This document shows, piece after piece, positions 1-5,213 of a stretch of 5,863 nt of DNA. The stretch's first letter is position 1. The number at the start of each line of letters is the position of its first letter. Source of the DNA: Hyphomonadaceae bacterium (GTDB lineage Bacteria > Pseudomonadota > Alphaproteobacteria > Caulobacterales > Aquidulcibacteraceae). The position numbers were made by a program, and so were the translations under genes. The notes under the pieces are model-generated. The model ran no database searches, had not been told where the DNA came from, and worked only from the letters and a program-made list of their open reading frames with translations. Where the stretch lies: the NCBI GenBank assembly GCA_016791325.1, contig JAEUMU010000195.1, forward strand, positions 1 to 5,863. The letters are read 5' to 3'.

Positions 1-156
1 GGCTGGCTGGTGTTCTTTTCGCACGACATTTCCGAGGCGCCGTCGCCCTATGGGTATAAGCCGTCGGAACTCGAGCGCGTAATTCGAGCTGTTGCCAGCC
101 GTGGCGTTGAAATCCTGCCGATTAAGGCCGCCGCCGCCCGCGTTCGCTTCGGCTGA
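1..156 (+). CDS. Polysaccharide deacetylase-like protein, C-terminal end (partial)
   Basis: Only the last 51 codons are present; the open frame runs in from the left edge and stops at TGA 154-156. The peptide begins GWLVFFSHDISEAPSPYG and ends in a short strand and helix (GVEILPIKAAAARV). The block of aromatic and hydrophobic residues followed by S/T-H-D, then a proline-rich PSPYG turn and a helix of the type SELERVIRAV, is what I know from the end of NodB-fold (carbohydrate esterase family 4) polysaccharide deacetylases. There the histidine in this last core strand lies at the active site. Such enzymes remove N- or O-acetyl groups from surface or wall polysaccharides. The catalytic metal-binding motifs would lie upstream, outside the window, so substrate and location cannot be judged. 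The downstream hydrolase gene is on the same strand 89 bp away; cotranscription is possible but unproven. Confidence 0.7.
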   Translation, partial: GWLVFFSHDISEAPSPYGYKPSELERVIRAVASRGVEILPIKAAAARVRFG

Positions 157-170
157 TCGCAAAATGCATT

Positions 171-224
171 GGCGCCGCGTGCGCCTTGACCCATTTCTCT
201 CTGGAACGGAGCGCGCTTGCGCTC
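171..224 (+). other. Two small hairpins between the deacetylase and the hydrolase
   Basis: Two perfect inverted repeats sit in the 89-bp gap. The first is GGCGC (171-175) and GCGCC (181-185) with a 5-nt loop. The second is GAGCGC (209-214) and GCGCTC (219-224) with the 4-nt loop GCTT. Neither is followed by a run of T, so they are not canonical intrinsic terminators. They could weakly end the deacetylase transcript or form structure in the hydrolase leader, since the second ends 6 nt before that gene's ribosome binding site. A TTGACC hexamer at 186-191 resembles a -35 box, but I see no convincing -10 at the right distance. Confidence 0.35.
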
Positions 225-230
225 GAGGCA

Positions 231-236
231 GAGGGG
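231..236 (+). promoter_or_regulatory. Ribosome binding site that sets the hydrolase start
   Basis: GAGGGG lies 9 nt upstream of the ATG at 246. The in-frame TTG at 186 has no comparable purine-rich stretch in front of it, so 246 is the better start. Confidence 0.65.
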
Positions 237-245
237 ATAGAACGC

Positions 246-1124
246 ATGCGTCTCGATACGCCGGAAGGCACTTTCGACCCGACCCGCCGCAGCATCGCCG
301 GCTCGCTTTTTTTCATGGGATACGCCAGTGCCGCATTGGCCTCTTGCGCGAGCCCTGTGACGACGCCCAGCGACGATCTCATCGTTGAAGATGTGTACAT
401 TCCTGGTGCGGGCGGTTACCAGTTGCCCGCCTATGTCGCGCGCCCGCGCGGGCAGGGGCGCCGCCCCGCCGTGATTGTCGTGAACGAGATTTTCGGCATC
501 CACGACTACATCAAGGATGTTTGCCGCCGGTTTGCGCGCGAAGGCTATGTCGCGATCGCGCCGGATTATTTCGATCGCGCTGGCGATCCCGCACCGCTGA
601 CCGATTTCGCCCAGATTCGCGCGATCGTCGCTACTGCTGGCAACGAACAGGTGATGGGCGACACGCAAGGCGCCGTTACGTGGCTTGGGCGCCAGAATTT
701 CGTGCGCGCCAACTCGATTGGCATCACTGGCTTTTGCTGGGGTGGAACGGTGGTGTGGATGGCGGCGGCGCGTTTCGCTGAAATCAAGGCGGGCGTGGCG
801 TGGTATGGGCGCCTCGTCCGGCCCGCGCCGGGCGCGTGGGGCGCGGAAGAAGATCGCCCTTGGCCGTATGACATCGCAGCGCTGATTCACGCGCCGGTGC
901 TTGGGCTTTACGCTGAAAACGATTCCGGCATTCCGCTCGAAAGCGTGGACAATATGCGCGCGGCGCTATCGGCCGCCGATAACCCCACCAATTCGCAGAT
1001 CATCGTTTATCCTGGCGTGCAGCACGGTTTCCACGCTGACTACCGCCAGAGCTATAATGCAGAGGCCGCCGCTGACGGTTGGGCGCGCTGCCTAGCTTGG
1101 TTCCGCCAGCATGGCGTAGGCTAG
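246..1124 (+). CDS. Dienelactone hydrolase family protein, predicted exported (Tat/lipoprotein-like signal)
   Basis: This is a 292-residue alpha/beta hydrolase of the dienelactone hydrolase family. Family members use a Cys-His-Asp triad to open lactones or cleave esters; the substrate here is unknown. Visible landmarks: the NEIFG strand-turn at 80-84 with Glu81 (the family glutamate that activates the cysteine), the nucleophile elbow GFCWGG with Cys164, Asp226 in ENDSGIP, and His260 in QHGFH. The triad is therefore intact. The family core is about 230-250 residues, and the extra ~45 N-terminal residues form a signal: TRRSIAG with twin arginines 14-15, a hydrophobic stretch SLFFMGYASAALAS, and LASC with Cys34 as a lipobox-like site. 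I infer Tat export, possibly as a lipoprotein, so the enzyme may act in the periplasm rather than in cytoplasmic chloroaromatic degradation. The start is ATG 246, backed by GAGGGG; an in-frame TTG at 186 would add 20 residues before the signal. It is convergent with the PPC-repeat gene. Confidence 0.88.
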   Translation: MRLDTPEGTFDPTRRSIAGSLFFMGYASAALASCASPVTTPSDDLIVEDVYIPGAGGYQLPAYVARPRGQGRRPAVIVVNEIFGIHDYIKDVCRRFAREGYVAIAPDYFDRAGDPAPLTDFAQIRAIVATAGNEQVMGDTQGAVTWLGRQNFVRANSIGITGFCWGGTVVWMAAARFAEIKAGVAWYGRLVRPAPGAWGAEEDRPWPYDIAALIHAPVLGLYAENDSGIPLESVDNMRAALSAADNPTNSQIIVYPGVQHGFHADYRQSYNAEAAADGWARCLAWFRQHGVG

Positions 1125-1131
1125 GGGACAA

Positions 1132-1164
1132 CGAGGCCGGCGGCGATACGCAACGCCGGCCTCG
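1132..1164. terminator. Bidirectional hairpin between convergent genes
   Basis: An 11-bp perfect inverted repeat, CGAGGCCGGCG (1132-1142) and CGCCGGCCTCG (1154-1164), with an 11-nt loop fills the 47-bp gap between the two convergent stop codons (TAG ending at 1124, and CTA beginning at 1172 for the minus gene). GGGG at 1124-1127 and CCCC at 1165-1168 could extend the stem past a one-sided ACAA bulge. The stem is very GC-rich but has no T tract on either side. Position and strength suggest a shared transcription end or an mRNA 3' end protector for both genes. Confidence 0.65.
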
Positions 1165-1171
1165 CCCCAAC

Positions 1172-3358
1172 CTAGCGCCGCGCGATGGCGACGTTGTAAT
1201 CGCCAATCACGCCGCCGGCGCCGCTCACCTGCACGTAATACGTGCCGCTCGTCGTCGGCGTGAAGCGCAGCCGCGCATTGAGGCCCGGCCCGCTATCATC
1301 GTCAGAAGCGATGGTGGCGTTCTCGCCATCCACCAGCGTCACCAGCGGGTCGGAGAGCGGATTGCGTCCCGCGCCCGTCACGTCGATCTGGTAGCTTACG
1401 CCTTGCTCAAGCTCGACGCGGAAGTAGTCTAGATCGCCCGGCATATCGAGCCGGCTGCTGCGATCGTCTCCGCTGGCGGCGTCGAGCGACTCATCCGTGT
1501 AGATGTGCCCCGGGATTTCCGTGTCCATGGCGATCACGCCGTAGCGTCCCGTGCCGCCCGCGCCATACGCGGAAACGCCGACGAAATACACACCGCCCGT
1601 AACCGGCGTGAAGCTGAGATAGGAGTTGAGCCCCGTGCCGCCGTCGTCATCGGTGGCCACCGCTTGCCCGTTCGCGTCGTAGAGGGTGAGATATGGGTCC
1701 GCCAGCGCGTCGGGCTCCGCGCCAATAACGGCGATACGGTAGGGGCGGCCCTCGATCATCTCCAGCGCAAACCAATCCACATCTTCAGGCGTGCTGATGG
1801 TGCTGACGCGGCCCATGTTCAGCGTCAAATGCTCGGCGCTTTCCATATCGGCGCCGATTTCGCCCGGCGCGATCGAAATGGCGTAACGGCCCTCGGCCTC
1901 TTCACTGAAGCCGCGCGCTTCGATGTAGTAGGCGCCCGTCGCCGGCGCTTGGTATTCAAGCCAAGCGTTTAGATCGCCGCCGCTATCGTCATCGCGCGCC
2001 ACTTCCTGACCGTCCGGGCCATAGACGACGAGATAAGGATCGCTGAGCGCGTCCGCGCCTTCCGTCTTCCACAGCGAGATTCGCAGCGCCTGGCCCTCAC
2101 TGAGATCGACGCGATACCAATCCCGGTCTCCTGCGGGGGAGAGCACGCCTTCCCGATAGTCGCCCTCTGCGGAGAGGGTTTGATCGGTGGAGGTGCTCGC
2201 GGGAATGTCGCCCTCAAGGGCGCGCAGTGTGTAGCCGCCAGTGGCGTCTTGCGAATAGCCGCGTGCTTCGAGGTAATACGTACCGGCGGCGGAGGCAGTG
2301 AATTCGATCAGCGAATTCAGCCCGCCGCCGCCGTCATCGTCCATCGCCACTTCGTCGCCGCGCGCGTTGTACAGGCGCAGCAGCGGGTCGCTCACCGGCG
2401 AATCCCCTGAGCTTTCCAGCCCGAAGCGGTACGTCTGCCCTTCCGCCAGCCGCACGCGGTACCAATCGCGGTCGCCCGAAAAATCGAGCACGCCGTCCAC
2501 GCTTTGGCCGATATTGATGCGCCCGCGCGTGCCGGAGTCGCCGGCCACCGCGTCGCGCGGCTGACGCGCCGATTGAACATCCAGGGTGTAGCGGCCCTCG
2601 TAAGCGTCAGCGTAGCCGCGGGCCTCAATGAACACCGGGCCTGAAGCGTTCGGCGTAAACTCCAGGTACGAGTTCAACCCGTTGGGGCCGTCATCGTTGT
2701 AGGCCAGCTCTTCGCCGCTGGCGCTCAGCACGCGCACAAGCGGGTCGCGCAGTGCGCCTTCGCCGTCGCCGCCATTGAGCGCGATGCGATAGACAACCCC
2801 GCGCCGCGCATTGAGGCGATACCAATCCACGTCGCCAGCATATTCCAGCGCGCCGGTCACCGGGCTGCCCGCTGTGACTCGTCCGCGCGTGCTGGCGTCG
2901 TTGCCCACATCGTCTGCGGGGAGGGGCGCGGCTTCAACAGCGATGCGATAACTTCCGGTCGATTCCGGATTGACCGGGCGCGCCTCCAGGTAAACGTCGA
3001 CGTTTTCGTTGTGCGTGAAGAAGAGCTCCGAATTCAGCGATCCGCGAGAGTCGTCATTGTAGGCAAGCTGGTTGCCGCCCAGATCATAGACGAACAGCAC
3101 CGGGTCGACGCCGCTTTCACCTTCCGCCGGCGTGGCGTCGAGTGTGATGCGGTAGCGTTGGCCGGGCTCCACCCGTAGGCGGAACCAGTCCACGTCATTG
3201 CCCGGATTGAACTCCGCCTGGATCGCGCTGCCGGGCTCGATACGGGCTTGCGTGCTGCGATCGCCCGGCTGATCCGCGCTTTGAGCGAGCGCGGCCGGCG
3301 CCGCGCAAACCAGCATCAGTGCGGCGCTCGCCGCGCCCATCAGAAATCTTCCCCGCAT
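1172..3358 (-). CDS. Secreted protein of six tandem PPC-like repeats
   Basis: The 728-residue product has a clear signal peptide (basic MRGRF, hydrophobic core, likely cut after ALA at 25) and then nothing but six repeats of about 110-120 residues. Each has an Asp-Trp/Tyr-Phe/Tyr core motif (D-W-F 57-59, D-W-Y 178-180, 298-300 and 413-415, D-W-F 528-530, D-Y-F 644-646), then G-x-x-Y-R-I, D-P-x-L-x-x-Y, an acidic NDD/DDD (101, 221, 340, 456, 570, 686), a G-L-N-S/A turn, and a closing G-x-Y strand. This pattern matches the bacterial pre-peptidase C-terminal (PPC) beta-sandwich, normally an accessory domain of secreted proteases and collagenases; some bind calcium or substrate. No protease, transmembrane or anchoring segment is visible, so it may be a periplasmic or extracellular binding or structural protein. 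The exact role is unknown. The start ATG at 3358 has GAGGAG 7 nt upstream. It follows grpE on the same strand by 129 bp. Confidence 0.85.
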   Translation of the reverse strand: MRGRFLMGAASAALMLVCAAPAALAQSADQPGDRSTQARIEPGSAIQAEFNPGNDVDWFRLRVEPGQRYRITLDATPAEGESGVDPVLFVYDLGGNQLAYNDDSRGSLNSELFFTHNENVDVYLEARPVNPESTGSYRIAVEAAPLPADDVGNDASTRGRVTAGSPVTGALEYAGDVDWYRLNARRGVVYRIALNGGDGEGALRDPLVRVLSASGEELAYNDDGPNGLNSYLEFTPNASGPVFIEARGYADAYEGRYTLDVQSARQPRDAVAGDSGTRGRINIGQSVDGVLDFSGDRDWYRVRLAEGQTYRFGLESSGDSPVSDPLLRLYNARGDEVAMDDDGGGGLNSLIEFTASAAGTYYLEARGYSQDATGGYTLRALEGDIPASTSTDQTLSAEGDYREGVLSPAGDRDWYRVDLSEGQALRISLWKTEGADALSDPYLVVYGPDGQEVARDDDSGGDLNAWLEYQAPATGAYYIEARGFSEEAEGRYAISIAPGEIGADMESAEHLTLNMGRVSTISTPEDVDWFALEMIEGRPYRIAVIGAEPDALADPYLTLYDANGQAVATDDDGGTGLNSYLSFTPVTGGVYFVGVSAYGAGGTGRYGVIAMDTEIPGHIYTDESLDAASGDDRSSRLDMPGDLDYFRVELEQGVSYQIDVTGAGRNPLSDPLVTLVDGENATIASDDDSGPGLNARLRFTPTTSGTYYVQVSGAGGVIGDYNVAIARR
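1175..3268 (-). repeat. Six tandem PPC-like coding repeats
   Basis: Approximate units, N- to C-terminal: 3268-2909, 2908-2549, 2548-2195, 2194-1844, 1843-1502 and 1501-1175. The Asp-aromatic motif recurs every 115-121 residues and the acidic DDD motif every 114-120. Units 1-3 open with a related segment ([ST]T-x-[AG]-R-[IV]). Units 1-4 carry an E-A-R motif in the penultimate strand (YLEAR 123-127, FIEAR 243-247, YLEARGY 362-368, YIEARGF 478-484). Units 5 and 6 have FVGVSAY and YVQVSGA there. The DNA copies are diverged, so the array is old rather than a fresh duplication. Boundaries are by eye, within about 10 residues. Confidence 0.85.
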
Positions 3359-3365
3359 CGTCCCA

Positions 3366-3371
3366 CTCCTC
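3366..3371 (-). promoter_or_regulatory. Strong ribosome binding site of the PPC-repeat gene
   Basis: On the minus strand GAGGAG precedes the ATG by 7 nt, the best Shine-Dalgarno match in the window. It fixes the start just before the signal peptide. Confidence 0.7.
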
Positions 3372-3379
3372 GAACCGCT

Positions 3380-3405
3380 TGACGGATATGGTTAACAATC
3401 CGTCA
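3380..3405 (-). promoter_or_regulatory. Inverted repeat with CtrA-like box upstream of the PPC-repeat gene
   Basis: TGACGGAT (3380-3387) and ATCCGTCA (3398-3405) are perfect 8-bp inverted arms with a 10-nt spacer, ending 21 nt before the ATG. The spacer holds GTTAAC (3391-3396), and on the minus strand positions 3395-3388 read TTAACCAT. That octamer resembles the half-site bound by the alphaproteobacterial cell-cycle regulator CtrA, although the full TTAA-N7-TTAA form is absent. The site could be a dimeric operator or a leader hairpin. No -35/-10 pair is convincing nearby. Confidence 0.4.
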
Positions 3406-3450
3406 TGCGATGCGTAAAGGCGAAATGAGGCGGAACTTCGCTGATTTGCC

Positions 3451-3464
3451 TTGCGCCCGCGCAA
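3451..3464 (-). terminator. Possible weak hairpin after grpE
   Basis: TTGCG (3451-3455) and CGCAA (3460-3464) form a short perfect stem with a 4-nt loop, 23 nt past the grpE stop codon. There is no T run after it, so termination would be weak and readthrough into the PPC-repeat gene is plausible. Confidence 0.25.
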
Positions 3465-3487
3465 TGCCGCGCGTGCACGTCGGATGG

Positions 3488-4066
3488 CTACACCTTGATG
3501 TCGATGTTCTGCGCTTCGCTTGCGCCCGCCGGGGGGCCCGCCGATACCGTCACCATCGCCGCACGCAGCGTGCGGTCGCCCAAGACGTAGCCCGGCTGCA
3601 TGACGTCGAGCACCACGCCCGCCGGCTTGGCGGAGGGCGCTTGCGCCACCGCCTGGTGCACATTCGGATCGAACACGTCGCCGCTTTGGCCCACGCGGCG
3701 CAGGCCATGGCGCGCGAACGTCTCCACCAAAGCGCGCTCGGTCATTTCCAGCCCGGCCATGATGTTGCGCAGCGTTTCATCGGCGCCGCTGCGCCAATCA
3801 TCCGGCGCGGCCGCCAGCGCGCGGCCCAGCGTATCGGCCACCGGCAGGAGATCATTGGCGAAGCGGTCAATTGCATAGGCCCGCGCCTCCTGCGCTTGGC
3901 GTTCAGCACGGCGGCGGGTGTTCTCAGCGTCCGCCAGCGCGCGCAGCAGATCGTCGCGCGCTTTCGCCAGTTCAGTTTCCAGCGCTGCAGCGTCGAGCGC
4001 AGGCGCCTCGCCAGCGGTGTCGGCGTCCGGCGCCGGCTCTCGTTGGGCGTTGGTGTCGTTGCTCAT
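3488..4066 (-). CDS. grpE: GrpE, nucleotide exchange factor of DnaK
   Basis: The 192-residue product has the usual GrpE length and architecture. GrpE works as a dimer in the cytoplasm and releases ADP from DnaK, resetting the chaperone cycle. Residues 1-25 are a low-complexity acidic and alanine-rich tail. About 26-80 form the long charged helix that pairs in the dimer (LETELAKARDDLLRAL, then ENTRRRAERQAQEA). The family core follows with AIDRFANDLLPVADTLGRAL at 65-84. The C-terminal beta domain that contacts DnaK holds the signature FDPNVHQAV (132-140), then DVMQPGYVLGDRTLRAAMVTV (154-174). The ATG at 4066 lies 9 bp after the hrcA stop, with AGAGGA 5 nt upstream. Gene order hrcA-grpE is a standard heat-shock arrangement. 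No truncation or missing core motif is seen. Confidence 0.97.
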   Translation of the reverse strand: MSNDTNAQREPAPDADTAGEAPALDAAALETELAKARDDLLRALADAENTRRRAERQAQEARAYAIDRFANDLLPVADTLGRALAAAPDDWRSGADETLRNIMAGLEMTERALVETFARHGLRRVGQSGDVFDPNVHQAVAQAPSAKPAGVVLDVMQPGYVLGDRTLRAAMVTVSAGPPAGASEAQNIDIKV

Positions 4067-4071
4067 GGTCT

Positions 4072-4077
4072 TCCTCT
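4072..4077 (-). promoter_or_regulatory. grpE ribosome binding site overlapping the hrcA stop codon
   Basis: On the minus strand the sequence reads TAGAGGAAGACC then ATG: the last two bases of the hrcA TAG stop are the first two of AGAGGA. Ribosomes ending hrcA therefore stop on the grpE binding site, which favours coupled translation. Confidence 0.7.
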
Positions 4078-5161
4078 ACCTCTCCCGTTCGCTACGCCCG
4101 TCGAGCACGCGCCCGACAATACGTGCGGTATAGTCCACCACCGGAATCACCCGGGCGTAGTTGACGCGCGTAGGTCCGATCACGCCCAGCGCGCCCACCA
4201 CCTTGCGTTCGGCGTTCATATAGGGCGCCACGATCAAGCTCGACCCCGATAGCGAAAATAATGGGTTCTCTGAGCCGATGAACACGCGCACGCTTTCCCC
4301 GGCCTTGGCCAGATCGAGCACTTGAATCAATTCCTTGGTCTTTTCCAGATCGTCGAAGAGCCGCCGCGCCAGTTCCAAGTCCGCCACCGCCTGCGGATCC
4401 TGCAGCAGATTGGCGCGCCCGCGCACGATCAGCGAACGGCCCAGGGTAGGGTCTTCGCCCGACCATTCCACCAGCCCGTTCTGCACCAGCTTCGCCGCCG
4501 CCTGGTCGAGTGCGGCGCGGTCGCGCGCCAGCGCATCGGCGGCGGCCGCGCGCGTTTCCGCAAGCGTCTTGCCCTTGAAACGCGCGTTCAAATAATTCGC
4601 CGCCTCGCTCAGCGCCGAAGAGGGCAGGTCGGGCGGCGTCGCGATCAGGCGGTTTTCGATCTGGTTGTCTTCAAACACCAGCACCAGCAGCGCTTGCCCT
4701 GGCCCGATCGCCACGATCTCAGCGTGCCGCACGGGGGCTTCGCGCTCCGGCGTCACTACCAGGCCCGCACCGCCTGCCAGGCCCGAAAGCAGTTCCGAGG
4801 CCGCGCCGAGCACTTCTTGCGGGTTGGTGCCGGCGCGGGCGATGCGCGCGTCGATCTCACGCTTTTCCTCTTCGGCCAGGTCGCCCAGCTGCAGCAGGCT
4901 GTCGACGAAGAAGCGCAACCCCATTTGCGTTGGCCGGCGCCCCGCCATCGCGTGCGGCGCCTCCAGCAGGCCTAGCGCGGCCAGATCGGCCATGGTGTTG
5001 CGGATCGAGGCGGCGGAAAGCGCAACCCCGCCCAGGCGCGAAAGCGTGCGCGACCCGACGGGCTCCCCAGTGGCGAGGTAAGACTCCACGATCTCCCGAA
5101 ACACCTCGCGCGCGCGCGCGTCGAGGGTGGAGAGGTCGACCGGGGAGGGCGTCAGCGCCAT
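4076..5161 (-). CDS. hrcA: HrcA, heat-inducible transcription repressor
   Basis: The 361-residue product is full length for HrcA, the repressor that binds CIRCE operators before chaperone genes (typically groESL) and depends on GroEL for activity. The N-terminal winged helix is plain: [20 protein letters not shown] (17-36), SRTL, then the recognition region [21 protein letters not shown] (49-69) and [21 protein letters not shown] (70-90). The central GAF-like dimer domain contains the VVTPERE segment (135-141), and the C-terminal family block reads [20 protein letters not shown] (323-342). ATG 5161 is the only reasonable start: an in-frame TAA lies at 5173-5171, and the next internal GTG (codon 20) would cut into the first helix. 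No clear Shine-Dalgarno precedes it (the leader reads CTAAAGCCCCGCC), so initiation may be weak. It is coupled to grpE. No CIRCE inverted repeat is visible upstream or elsewhere in the window, so autoregulation is not supported here. Confidence 0.97.
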   Translation of the reverse strand: MALTPSPVDLSTLDARAREVFREIVESYLATGEPVGSRTLSRLGGVALSAASIRNTMADLAALGLLEAPHAMAGRRPTQMGLRFFVDSLLQLGDLAEEEKREIDARIARAGTNPQEVLGAASELLSGLAGGAGLVVTPEREAPVRHAEIVAIGPGQALLVLVFEDNQIENRLIATPPDLPSSALSEAANYLNARFKGKTLAETRAAAADALARDRAALDQAAAKLVQNGLVEWSGEDPTLGRSLIVRGRANLLQDPQAVADLELARRLFDDLEKTKELIQVLDLAKAGESVRVFIGSENPLFSLSGSSLIVAPYMNAERKVVGALGVIGPTRVNYARVIPVVDYTARIVGRVLDGRSERER

Positions 5162-5213
5162 GGCGGGGCTTTAGGTAGCGAAGCCGGGCGGCGGCGCAAG
5201 CCGGTCCGCTCCG

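Noticed and set aside
186..245. TTG at 186 as the start of the hydrolase
   Set aside because: It would place 20 charged residues before the export signal, and it has no ribosome binding site; ATG 246 has GAGGGG at good spacing.
48..890. Long open frame on the minus strand opposite the deacetylase end and hydrolase (280 codons)
   Set aside because: It is arginine- and alanine-rich with no recognisable motif, and lies opposite a gene with an intact catalytic triad. Long antisense frames are common in GC-rich DNA.
1505..1972. Plus-strand open frame opposite PPC repeats 4 and 5
   Set aside because: It mirrors codon bias in the repeat gene and has no signature or good ribosome binding site.
3195..3464. 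Minus-strand frame overlapping the PPC gene start and leader
   Set aside because: It runs out of frame through the signal peptide region, shows no motif, and ignores the strong ribosome binding site at 3366-3371.
3410..4252. 280-codon plus-strand open frame opposite grpE and the end of hrcA
   Set aside because: Its composition is dominated by Arg, His and Ala, no domain is visible, and both opposite-strand genes are firmly identified. It is a reading-frame shadow.
5107..5120. Alternating (CG)7 tract that could form Z-DNA
   Set aside because: It encodes the Ala-Arg-Ala-Arg stretch at the HrcA N-terminus and is expected from codon use in GC-rich DNA; nothing suggests a separate role.
5167..5185. 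GGCTT / AAGCC hairpin between the ATPase and hrcA as a terminator
   Set aside because: It has only a 5-bp stem with a 9-nt loop and no T run; chance level in this composition.
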